DNA of 8,471 nucleotides, from the NCBI GenBank assembly GCA_000434215.1, contig HF999651.1:1-8471 (forward strand), given 5' to 3'. This document shows positions 1 to 6,149 of this stretch, piece by piece (positions within the stretch are counted from its first letter, which is position 1; the number at the start of each line of letters is the position of its first letter). The DNA is from Bacteroides sp. CAG:144. GTDB lineage: Bacteria; Bacteroidota; Bacteroidia; Bacteroidales; UBA11471. The notes below the pieces were generated by a model. That model did no database searches. It was not told the origin of the DNA and saw nothing but the letters and a program-made list of their open reading frames with translations. The position numbers and the translations under genes were made by a program.

Positions 1-32
1 TAAAGTACTATGGGGATAGGAATTTGAGGGGT

Positions 33-80
33 GCATAAACAAAACAAGCCCGAAAACAGGTCAAAAACCTATCTTCGGAC
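33..80 (-). terminator. Rho-independent terminator after the integrase/RhuM-like pair
   Basis: Read on the minus strand, bases 80 to 67 and 61 to 48 form a 14-bp stem around a 5-nt loop (UUUUG). The stem closes fully only as RNA of the minus strand, because three of its pairs are G-U wobbles; the plus-strand transcript would have A-C mismatches there. That asymmetry gives the direction. A U-rich run (UUGUUUUGUUUAU) follows directly at 47-35. It lies 35 bp past the stop of the 120-residue gene, so it probably ends the two-gene transcript. Nothing else is visible in 1-115. Confidence 0.65.
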
Positions 81-115
81 TTACCTTGACTGACTAATCA
101 GCCGATATGCCGATA

Positions 116-478
116 TTACGACATACCTATTGGAGAGTTGGCAAGCGAAAAGAGATAACATACTTTCTCTTTTCGTCCGTATATCCTCTTTAACACCTCA
201 CTGCGTATCTTCTCTGCACCGTATGAGTTGATGCGGAAAGCAATAGAGACAATCATATCCATATTGTAGAGGGTAGCCCAATAGGTATATGGTATTACTT
301 CGCAATGTTGTGTATGTTCCGCTATCACTCCGCTTTTATGTATGGCTCGGATTGCAGCCTTTAATGTGGGTACTGCCACATCGAATAGCCCCACAAGTTC
401 CGCAAATGACATCCAAACATCGCCATCGGGTATGTTCACATTGCCCGATTCGCTGATTGTTATAATTGCTCGTTCCAT
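116..478 (-). CDS. RhuM-like small putative DNA-binding protein
   Basis: This 120-residue protein resembles the N-terminal part of the RhuM ('virulence protein RhuM') family, which is common on bacterial mobile elements and has no settled biochemical role. Two stretches show this: VWMSFAELVGLF followed by a helical segment at residues 21-50, which reads like a winged or helix-turn-helix domain, and YNMDMIVSIAFRINS at 71-85, close to the family's YNLDMIISVGYRVNS. RhuM proteins are usually much longer, so this is a short, single-domain version rather than an obviously broken gene. It has no signal peptide or membrane segment. It starts 3 bp after the recombinase stop on the same strand, so the two are almost certainly co-transcribed and perhaps translationally coupled. 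A role in regulating excision, or as a recombination directionality factor, is conceivable but is only inference from position. Confidence 0.6.
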   Translation of the reverse strand: MERAIITISESGNVNIPDGDVWMSFAELVGLFDVAVPTLKAAIRAIHKSGVIAEHTQHCEVIPYTYWATLYNMDMIVSIAFRINSYGAEKIRSEVLKRIYGRKEKVCYLFSLANSPIGMS

Positions 479-481
479 ACC

Positions 482-1702
482 TTATGCCATTGTGGTGTTA
501 CCGAATGATTGATTAAGTTGGTTGCCGAACATCGTTAAATCCTTGTCGATTTTCTCGGTGGTAATCTTCGCATATAGCTGTGTTGTAACGATGTTCGTAT
601 GTCCCAAAACTCTACTTACACTCTCGATTGGCATACCTTTACTGAGGGCAAGGGTCGCAAATCCATGTCTTGAGCAATGGAATGAAATGTCCTTGTCGAT
701 TCCACACTCTTTTATCATCTTTTTCAATGGTTTACAGATACTCCAATAGTTCAAATTGGGGAATACGAGTTTGTTCTCTTGGAATGGCTCGTATCGCTTG
801 ATAATCTGCAACGGAATATCCAACAACTTAACTTGGAACGGTATTTTGGTTTTGTGTCGCTTGGATAATATCCATTTCTCACCGTTTATCTCTACAATAT
901 CATCGGTGGTCAGTTCCTTAATATCCACGAATGACAAGGCTGTAAAACTTGCAAACACAAACAGGTCTCGGATATATGCCAACTTGCTATCCGTAAAATC
1001 GTGTGTCATCACCGCTTTTAATTCATCTTCGGTCAGAAACTCCCTCTCCTTAACATTGGGGCTTATGTGGAATTGAGCAAATGGGTTTCTCGGCATCAAT
1101 CCGTTGTAGTGGGCACGCATAACAACACCCTTGAGCCACATACAATTTGCCCAGATACTGCCATTCTGCAAACCTCTGTCTGTTGCGAGGAATACCGCAA
1201 ACTCCTTGATAAAGTCAGGAGTCAGCTCAATCATAGACATATCGTTACGCTTGTAATTCGCCTTGATGAATGCTGCAACATGGTTTCTTGCCCGTACTCT
1301 TGACATATAAGTTGCTATCACTCGGTCTGTACCTACACGTTTCTTGAATGTGGCATTATCCTTATCAAATGCTCCGAGCAGTGTTTCATACTCTGTTCCG
1401 ATGCCTTGATAGGCATTGCGTACCATTTCGGCAGTTACATAGGCTTCTCTATCCGACAGGCGTTGATAGTGCTTGATGATTTGAGCCTTGATATTATCCA
1501 AAGCAAGATTGATTTCTCTTGCTTCCTTGCTCTTACCTTTGGCTCGGTTGCCTTTTACATCCCAAAGCTCTTTTGCAATGGTACGCTTACAACTGAATTG
1601 GGCTACTGAGCCGTTGATTGTCACTCGTCCCATGATGGGAACAATACCGTTTTTCTCCTTGCTTGCGTTCACGTAGAACAGCACCTTAAATGTACTTCGC
1701 AT
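482..1702 (-). CDS. Tyrosine recombinase (integrase of a Bacteroidetes mobile element)
   Basis: This 406-residue site-specific recombinase would cut and rejoin DNA at att sites to insert or excise its element. The order is an arm-type DNA-binding N-terminus (about 1-100), a SAM-like core-binding domain (about 130-215) and a catalytic domain (about 220-390). Catalytic residues visible are Lys284 (RHKTK), His342 and Arg345 in HCSRH, His368 in LGH, and the nucleophile Tyr377 in QLYAKI. The first catalytic Arg is replaced by Ser257 (TALSFVD), as in IntDOT of CTnDOT, and Arg245 lies 12 residues upstream of it. I chose ATG 1702 because the domain begins with MRSTFKVLFY. The in-frame extension up to 1831 has no family resemblance and starts upstream of the -7 box at 1723-1730. 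Length is normal for the family and no frameshift is visible. The region is AT-richer than the housekeeping genes: 541-600 has 25/60 G+C. Confidence 0.93.
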   Translation of the reverse strand: MRSTFKVLFYVNASKEKNGIVPIMGRVTINGSVAQFSCKRTIAKELWDVKGNRAKGKSKEAREINLALDNIKAQIIKHYQRLSDREAYVTAEMVRNAYQGIGTEYETLLGAFDKDNATFKKRVGTDRVIATYMSRVRARNHVAAFIKANYKRNDMSMIELTPDFIKEFAVFLATDRGLQNGSIWANCMWLKGVVMRAHYNGLMPRNPFAQFHISPNVKEREFLTEDELKAVMTHDFTDSKLAYIRDLFVFASFTALSFVDIKELTTDDIVEINGEKWILSKRHKTKIPFQVKLLDIPLQIIKRYEPFQENKLVFPNLNYWSICKPLKKMIKECGIDKDISFHCSRHGFATLALSKGMPIESVSRVLGHTNIVTTQLYAKITTEKIDKDLTMFGNQLNQSFGNTTMA

Positions 1703-1951
1703 AATCCAATCTTTTTTGGTTACAAAATTAGTTGTCAGCGAGTTATACATTGATACGCAATATGATGCAGAACTATGAAACGTGACGACACAAAGAAAAA
1801 TCTTACTCGTTTTCAGGTAACGATTAGGCAACCGTTCTATTTCATTACCTTGCGTTTCTTTGCTAAATTGCTATTTCCCGTATTTCCGAGATTTTCAGCG
1901 TAATGCGTTTATTATCAGTGCAGGATGCACTATTATTCCGATTTCGGTTGA
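1703..1951. other. Integrase upstream region, probable element/chromosome boundary
   Basis: This 249-bp AT-rich stretch contains no credible gene. It separates the recombinase from the exported-protein genes, and attachment sites often lie beside the integrase gene, so one end of the element may be here. It carries the integrase -7 box near 1725 and, at its far end, a dyad and a pair of direct repeats (1917-1958). I cannot define the att core because the other end of the element is outside the window. Confidence 0.4.
1723..1730 (-). promoter_or_regulatory. Candidate Bacteroidetes -7 box for the integrase
   Basis: On the minus strand this reads TAATTTTG, a full match to the Bacteroides -7 consensus TAnnTTTG. 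It ends 20 nt before the start codon at 1702, giving a predicted leader of about 14 nt. No -33 TTTG is seen at 19-21 nt spacing, so the promoter would be weak or activator-dependent. The A-rich stretch AAAAAAGA between box and ATG could serve as an A/T-type ribosome binding region. Confidence 0.35.
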
Positions 1952-1958
1952 TTATTCC
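1917..1958. repeat. Small dyad plus ATTATTCC direct repeats
   Basis: AGTGCA-GGA-TGCACT at 1917-1931 is a perfect 6-bp inverted repeat with a 3-nt spacer. Immediately next, ATTATTCC occurs at 1932-1939 and again at 1951-1958, with the smaller dyad CCGA-TT-TCGG (1938-1947) overlapping the first copy. The second copy overlaps the stop codon of the 71-codon gene. These could be recombinase binding sites, a weak terminator for the minus-strand genes upstream, or chance in AT-rich DNA. Confidence 0.4.
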
Positions 1959-2167
1959 AGCGTTTTTTGGTAAACCTGCCGTAAACTATCATGTTTTTCT
2001 TCGGGAAGCTCTTTCCATAAACGGCCCAACTCTGCTTCCCGTTTATAATAGCAGTCCCATAAAATACTATCCTGCCGCAAATAATTCTCCTCGGTAATTT
2101 CGTCTTGTGCCCATGAATCGGGAAAACATGCTCCCATCACAAGAATGATAATAAAAAGTCTTTTCAT
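1952..2167 (-). CDS. Small exported protein, possibly 3'-truncated
   Basis: The 71-residue product has an N-terminal export signal: MKR, a hydrophobic run (LFIIILVMGA), then a probable signal peptidase I site after SWA at about residue 20. An MGAC sequence around Cys14 makes a lipoprotein signal a weaker alternative. The mature part is charged and helical, with KREAELGRLWKELPEEKHDS at its centre. I do not recognise it with certainty. It is reminiscent of the helical segment found before the thioredoxin domain in some Bacteroidales TlpA-like exported proteins, which would continue well past this stop; that is a recollection, not a search result. If so, the gene was cut off near 1951, where the mobile element may begin. 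It lies 42 bp after the acetyltransferase on the same strand, and AAAAAGAGAG precedes the ATG. Confidence 0.5.
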   Translation of the reverse strand: MKRLFIIILVMGACFPDSWAQDEITEENYLRQDSILWDCYYKREAELGRLWKELPEEKHDSLRQVYQKTLE

Positions 2168-2209
2168 ATCTCTCTTTTTATTTTATTAGACGTTTTTCCT
2201 CAAAAAAGG

Positions 2210-2779
2210 TTACAATCCCAACAAATTATCTCGCTCTTGTGCCAAAAGGGAATAGACATTCAAGTTGTAATACCGGCCTTCACCAGCATACTCACCAGCA
2301 CGCTCTACACCTTCAAGACGGAATCCCAATCGACGAGGTATTGCATTGGAAGAGAGATTTCCTACGGCACATTTTATCTGCACGCGGTTCATCGTCCTGA
2401 CATCGAACGCCCATAAACACAATCTCGCAACACAACGAGACATGATGCCCCGCCCGCGAAATTCCGGTAACAACCAGTACCCGATCTCGGTCTTACGATT
2501 GACCGTATCGGTAAATACAAATCCAACAAGTCCGCAAAAAACACCTTCGAAAAGAATTTTGAAAGTATAATTGCGTAACTCGGGCACTTCGGCACATAGA
2601 CCCGAAAGGAAATTTTTCTCTTCGGCAACCGAATGTAAACCGTCAACAAACGGCAACCATCGCCGCAAATCGTCCCGATGCAAATCTATGGCACGGTATA
2701 TCGTTCCCGCATCGCTCACACATGCCTCACACAACTGTAAATGTGTGTCTACAAAAATTTCCAGCTTTCTTTTATTCAT
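2210..2779 (-). CDS. GNAT family N-acetyltransferase, RimL-like
   Basis: This 189-residue cytoplasmic enzyme should move an acetyl group from acetyl-CoA to an amine on a protein or small molecule; the acceptor cannot be told from sequence. The RimL-type core is clear. EIGYWLLPEFRGRGIM (residues 98-113) holds the acetyl-CoA pyrophosphate-binding R-G-R-G loop. NRVQIKCAVGNLSSN (131-145) is the strand and N-x-x-S turn typical of RimL proteins, and RLGFRLEGVER (150-160) with GRYYNLNVYSLL (168-179) is the usual C-terminal signature. Length is normal for the family. It begins 29 bp after the repeat-protein gene and precedes the 71-codon gene, all on the minus strand, so co-transcription is likely. 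A link between acetylation and the exported neighbours is not supported by anything visible. I do not assign it to ribosomal protein acetylation, since most relatives act on other substrates. Confidence 0.9.
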   Translation of the reverse strand: MNKRKLEIFVDTHLQLCEACVSDAGTIYRAIDLHRDDLRRWLPFVDGLHSVAEEKNFLSGLCAEVPELRNYTFKILFEGVFCGLVGFVFTDTVNRKTEIGYWLLPEFRGRGIMSRCVARLCLWAFDVRTMNRVQIKCAVGNLSSNAIPRRLGFRLEGVERAGEYAGEGRYYNLNVYSLLAQERDNLLGL

Positions 2780-2808
2780 CTTTAAACAGCCTCATCAAAA
2801 TGATCAGT

Positions 2809-4119
2809 TCATTCATATCGATATGAAATACGATAACCATGACTTCGCAAAGCTTTTTCCAGAGCCTTCATTCTTTGTTCATCGGTATCGTCATCAAAAC
2901 CCGACATAAGAGACAATAGATAAGTTCCATAATCGGAACAATCATAAAGCCGTCCTTCTCCTTTTTGAGACAAATCGGGAATCCACACTCTACTATCTCC
3001 TTGTATTATCACATTATGCTCAAACTGAAATAGCAAAATCTTTCCTTCTCCATCTTTCGTAATTGTAACCTCATCTTCCAAAACAATAAAATTATACACC
3101 CAATCCCCGCTACCATCGTTAAGTTTCTCCGCCGCACAAATATTTCTCTTGCCGACATCGACCGTTACCTTATACTCACCCTTCACTGTTTCGCCCAATC
3201 GTACCGAACCGTCTACATAAGAATAGGGTTGATAAGTACCACACGCATACACGAACTCACTCTTCGAATCCAATGTCGCCGACGATGCCAATGCGACATA
3301 ATCTTTATCGCCAGAAGATTTTGAAGCGTCATCGCCATATCCTCCTCCCACATATAAAATATCCTGTCCGGAATCCCATTTTTCCCGTATAAATTCTTTA
3401 GCTGACGAAGAAGAAAAGACTTGATAAGATTGTTCTACATCTGCCGAAATCTTATCACTCTTCGATGCAACAATAAAATACTCTCCTCCGCCATATTCCA
3501 TAAGGGTCAAATTATAACCGTCTTTCCAAAAATCCTGTACGGTACTTTCTACCAAACCTGTATTGGGAGTGAAAGCGTATCGCTGCTCCGTTATACCACA
3601 CCCCTTACTCATTACCAGCCACCAATCACTGCCGGTATAAGCCGCCGATGTGATATAATACCCCTTCCGCCAACACTCGCTGACGACATCAAACACATCA
3701 TCAGAATCATACCGCCCGTACGCTTGCGCCGTATAATCGGAGTTTTTCGAAACGACAACAAACCATCGGGAATAATTCGATGCCAAAGAAGTAATCGCAT
3801 ATCCGTCATTCAGTTTCTCGTCCAACCATTTACCGGGCCATTCACCCGAATAATAATAACTTTGCCCAGTATAACCGCAATTTTTACACATGGTAACCAA
3901 CCATCCTTGATAGGTATAAGCCGCCGATGTAATATAATAATCTTTGTCCCAATATTCCCGTATCTCGTCTTGCTGCAAAGCCTCTCCCCGCCCACTGCTA
4001 AACCAAGTTTGACTTTGGTAGGGCAAACCTCCCTGTGTAATGATCAAAGTCATATCTTGTGCAACAAGAGGTAAACCACATAAAACAAACAATACAAAAC
4101 CCCAAATACAACGCAACAT
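2809..4119 (-). CDS. Secreted protein with about five ~47-residue WxxGYYITS repeats
   Basis: The 436-residue product has a signal peptide with probable cleavage after Ala20 (LPLVA-QD), so it is exported to the periplasm or surface. Residues about 25-295 are built from degenerate repeats of the form Y(T)xQxY, an acidic or amphipathic helix, W-x-x-G-Y-x-ITS-x-A, then W-x-V-V-x-SK. The ITS-like positions fall at 63, 109, 156, 203 and 253, spacings of 46-50 residues. The pattern recalls the DUF7477-type repeat, also seen at the C-terminus of plant MLK kinases (ITS...W..VMS); such repeats may fold as a beta-propeller or beta-sheet array. Residues about 300-436 are a separate domain that I cannot identify, ending in a charged helix. 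No catalytic motif is visible, so binding or adhesion is a guess. The gene follows the argB terminator, so it should have its own promoter, and leads into the acetyltransferase. Confidence 0.8.
   Translation of the reverse strand: MLRCIWGFVLFVLCGLPLVAQDMTLIITQGGLPYQSQTWFSSGRGEALQQDEIREYWDKDYYITSAAYTYQGWLVTMCKNCGYTGQSYYYSGEWPGKWLDEKLNDGYAITSLASNYSRWFVVVSKNSDYTAQAYGRYDSDDVFDVVSECWRKGYYITSAAYTGSDWWLVMSKGCGITEQRYAFTPNTGLVESTVQDFWKDGYNLTLMEYGGGEYFIVASKSDKISADVEQSYQVFSSSSAKEFIREKWDSGQDILYVGGGYGDDASKSSGDKDYVALASSATLDSKSEFVYACGTYQPYSYVDGSVRLGETVKGEYKVTVDVGKRNICAAEKLNDGSGDWVYNFIVLEDEVTITKDGEGKILLFQFEHNVIIQGDSRVWIPDLSQKGEGRLYDCSDYGTYLLSLMSGFDDDTDEQRMKALEKALRSHGYRISYRYE
2812..2827. repeat. 16-bp perfect palindrome with ATATCGATAT core
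   Basis: TTCATATCGATATGAA is perfectly self-complementary. It overlaps the last codons of the repeat-protein gene (encoding Tyr-Arg-Tyr-Glu), beside its stop and 33 bp before the acetyltransferase start. The same 10-bp core recurs at 4121-4130 and 4991-5000. It might be an operator for the acetyltransferase or simply coding sequence. Confidence 0.5.
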
Positions 4120-4131
4120 AATATCGATATT
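4120..4131. repeat. 12-bp palindrome directly before the repeat-protein start
   Basis: AATATCGATATT is a perfect palindrome abutting the ATG at 4119. A one-mismatch copy of its core (ATATCGATAA) lies at 4142-4151, overlapping the candidate -7 box, so a protein bound here could block transcription or translation start. That role is inferred from placement only. Confidence 0.5.
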
Positions 4132-4136
4132 TTTTG

Positions 4137-4168
4137 TAAATATATCGATAATTACTCAAAAAAACAAA
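4137..4168 (-). promoter_or_regulatory. Candidate promoter of the repeat-protein operon
   Basis: On the minus strand, TTTG (4168-4165) and TATATTTA (4144-4137) are separated by 20 nt, matching Bacteroides -33/-7 spacing; the -7 box differs from TAnnTTTG in its last base. It ends 17 nt before the ATG, similar to the other promoters here. The -33 element falls in the T-run of the upstream terminator, so this remains tentative. Confidence 0.35.
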
Positions 4169-4194
4169 GACATATACAGAAATTCCTGTATATG
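4157..4194 (-). terminator. Rho-independent terminator of the prfB-argB transcript
   Basis: CATATACAG (4171-4179) and CTGTATATG (4186-4194) form a perfect 9-bp stem with a 6-nt loop. On the minus strand the stem is followed by UCUUUGUUUUUUU (4170-4158). It lies about 30 bp beyond the argB stop. The plus side has only CCTTTTT, so it could work weakly in both directions. Confidence 0.8.
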
Positions 4195-4224
4195 CCTTTT
4201 TACGATCAAAATTAGATCTGTTAT

Positions 4225-4992
4225 CTATCCTATTATACGGGTTCCTCCCGTAGACAAAGTGTCGGCTCTCGTAATGACAACCTCTTTCACTCCGGCCGAA
4301 ATAGCTGAAAAAGCATTTTCGAGCTTGGGAATCATTCCTCCTTGTACAATACCGCCGGTCACCAAGCGTTCGAACGAAGACTTATCGATTTGTGGAATCA
4401 CGCTTTCATCATCATTCTCATCGCTCAAAACTCCTTTTTTCTCAAAACAATAAACCAGTGTTACATCGAAATAAGACGCCAGTGCCTTAGCGGCCTCTCC
4501 GGCAATAGTATCGGCATTGGTATTGAGCAACTGTCCATGCCCGTCATGGGTAAGCGGAGCAAGTACGGGAACAACTCCATCTGCTATCAGACGGGCCAAC
4601 ATATCGCCCCGGGCCTCTTTCACATCTCCGACGTAACCGTAGTCGACGTCCTTCACCGGACGTTTGTCCGAACGCAAAATATTCAAATCGGCTCCGGTCA
4701 TACCGAGTGCATCGACTCCGAGAGCCTGCAATCCGGCAACGATGTTTTTATTTACCAATCCGCCATACACCATTGTTACCACTCGCAAAGTGTCGGCATC
4801 AGTAATACGACGCCCATTTACCATACGGCTGGGAATACCCAACTGCTCGGCCAGTTTCGTCGCCGAACGACCACCTCCGTGAACAAGCAACTTACGTCCT
4901 TCTATGGCCGCAAAATCCCGCAATAAGGCATGCAAGGTATCAGGTTCTTCTACGATTTTCCCGCCGACTTTTATAAGAGTCAATTTTTCCAT
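4225..4992 (-). CDS. argB: Acetylglutamate (or succinylglutamate) kinase ArgB
   Basis: ArgB phosphorylates the gamma-carboxyl of N-acylglutamate with ATP, the second step of arginine biosynthesis, in the cytoplasm. The 255-residue length matches the short, non-hexameric bacterial form. Visible amino-acid-kinase motifs are KVGGK with Lys8 and Lys12 (ATP phosphates), HGGG at 38-41 (substrate loop), Arg62 in GRRITD (substrate carboxylate), NTNAD at 157-161 (Asn and catalytic-site Asp), GGMIPK with Lys223, and a C-terminal GGTRI. No N-terminal extension for arginine feedback is present. In Bacteroides fragilis the pathway uses N-succinyl intermediates (its transcarbamylase acts on N-succinylornithine), so the true substrate may be N-succinylglutamate; sequence alone does not decide. 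The start is 11 bp after the prfB stop, so it is co-transcribed. The spacer has no Shine-Dalgarno site but holds the ATATCGATAT palindrome. Confidence 0.95.
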   Translation of the reverse strand: MEKLTLIKVGGKIVEEPDTLHALLRDFAAIEGRKLLVHGGGRSATKLAEQLGIPSRMVNGRRITDADTLRVVTMVYGGLVNKNIVAGLQALGVDALGMTGADLNILRSDKRPVKDVDYGYVGDVKEARGDMLARLIADGVVPVLAPLTHDGHGQLLNTNADTIAGEAAKALASYFDVTLVYCFEKKGVLSDENDDESVIPQIDKSSFERLVTGGIVQGGMIPKLENAFSAISAGVKEVVITRADTLSTGGTRIIG

Positions 4993-5000
4993 ATCGATAT
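4991..5000. repeat. ATATCGATAT palindrome at the argB start
   Basis: A perfect 10-bp palindrome spans the first two bases of the argB start codon and most of the 11-bp prfB-argB spacer. It is identical to the cores at 2815-2824 and 4121-4130. Confidence 0.5.
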
Positions 5001-5003
5001 ATT

Positions 5004-6114
5004 TTATTCGTCTCCGAATTCCATCAAATATGCTTTGATAAAGTCATCGATATTACCATCCATGACTCCCTGAACATCGGACGTCTGGTAGTTGGTACGA
5101 TGGTCTTTGACCCGACGGTCATCGAATACATAACTGCGTATTTGCGATCCCCACTCGATTTTTTTCTTCCCAGCCTCGACTTTGGCCTGTTCGGCCATAC
5201 GGTGTTGCAACTCTTTTTCATAGAGTATCGACCGCAACTGGCGCATCGCATTTTCCCGGTTCTTGGGCTGGTCCCGGGTTTCGGTATTCTCGATGAGAAT
5301 CTCCTCTTCTTCGCCGGTATAAGGGTCTTTGAAATGGTAGCGCAGGCGCACACCCGACTCGACCTTGTTCACATTCTGACCACCGGCACCACCCGAGCGG
5401 AAAGTATCCCACGAAATATCGGCCGGATTGATATTGATTTCGATACTGTCATCTACAAGCGGAGTAACGAATACCGAGGCAAACGAGGTCATACGTTTAC
5501 CCTGTGCATTATAGGGAGAGACACGTACCAGACGGTGTACTCCGTTTTCGCTTTTGAGATAGCCATAGGCATAATCGCCCTCGATCTGTATGGTAGCCGA
5601 CTTGATCCCGGCCTCGTCGCCTTCGAGAATATTGGCGATAGCCGTCTTATAACCATGAGCCTCGCACCAACGCAGATAAAGACGCATAAGCATATCGGCC
5701 CAGTCCTGACTCTCGGTTCCACCGGCACCGGAATTGATTTTGAGTACGGCGCCCAACTTATCTTCTTCCCGACGCAGCATATTGCGCAATTCGAGATCTT
5801 CGATAAGAGTGATAGTACGCTGATAAATCTCGTCGAGTTCCGACTCGGTAATCACTTCTTCCTTGACAAAATCATAGGCCAAAGCAAGTTCCTCGACCGA
5901 CTTCTCTACTTCCCGGTATCTATCAATCCAAAAATGCAGATCTTTGACCTTTTTCATCTGCGCTTCGGCCTTCTTCCTATCTTCCCAGAAATCGGGCACA
6001 TGAGTACGCAACTCTTCCTCTTCGACTTGAATTATTTTCGTATCGATGTCAAAGATACCTCCTCAACGCCAACTTGCGTTCTTCTGTCTCTTTAAGTTGT
6101 TCTATCGTAATCAT
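5004..6114 (-). CDS. prfB: Peptide chain release factor 2, with programmed +1 frameshift
   Basis: RF2 recognises UGA and UAA in the ribosomal A site and triggers peptide release. The gene is in two parts: 21 codons from ATG 6114 to CTT 6054-6052, then in-frame TGA (6051-6049); skipping base 6051 continues at GAC for 348 codons to TAA at 5004. The joined 369-residue product is close to the 365 of E. coli RF2. The N-terminal helical domain is about 1-110. The stop-recognition motif at 199-201 is SPY rather than SPF, and the catalytic GGQ is at 244-246 in GGAGGQNVNKVESGVR. Without the first part, an ORF begins at TTG 6011 and loses the conserved N-terminal helix, so 6114 is the right start. It lies 35 bp after the acyl-CoA synthetase. 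Regulation is by RF2 level: scarce RF2 means slow UGA decoding and more frameshifting. Confidence 0.96.
6048..6064 (-). promoter_or_regulatory. RF2 recoding site: AGGAGG, CUU slip codon, UGA, C
   Basis: The minus strand reads AGG AGG TAT CTT TGA C in the zero frame. CUU UGA C is the canonical RF2 shift site: peptidyl-tRNA slips from CUU to UUU over the poorly terminating UGA-C. The purine-rich element GAGGAGGT (6064-6057) complements the 3' end of 16S rRNA, and its spacing to the slip codon (UAU) is the same as in E. coli, where the element is AGGGGG. It encodes tandem Arg codons. Confidence 0.95.
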
Positions 6115-6149
6115 ACGGGAAACGGTTATGAATAATGATTTTACATATA

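Noticed and set aside
1703..1831. 43-codon N-terminal extension of the recombinase from ATG 1831
   Set aside because: The extension has no family similarity and lies upstream of a -7 box; homologous proteins begin at MRSTFKVLFY-like sequence.
2168..2209. Possible terminator between the acetyltransferase and the 71-codon gene
   Set aside because: The only pairing is a weak A-T stem (TTTTT with AAAAA) without a following T-run in the right place; read-through is more likely.
3421..4074. 217-codon plus-strand frame opposite the repeat protein
   Set aside because: Antisense to a gene with a signal peptide and regular repeats; the translation shows no family resemblance.
5100..6095. 331-codon open frame on the plus strand opposite prfB
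   Set aside because: It is fully antisense to a gene with unmistakable RF2 motifs, and the translation matches no recognisable domain. A long antisense frame arises from prfB codon bias.
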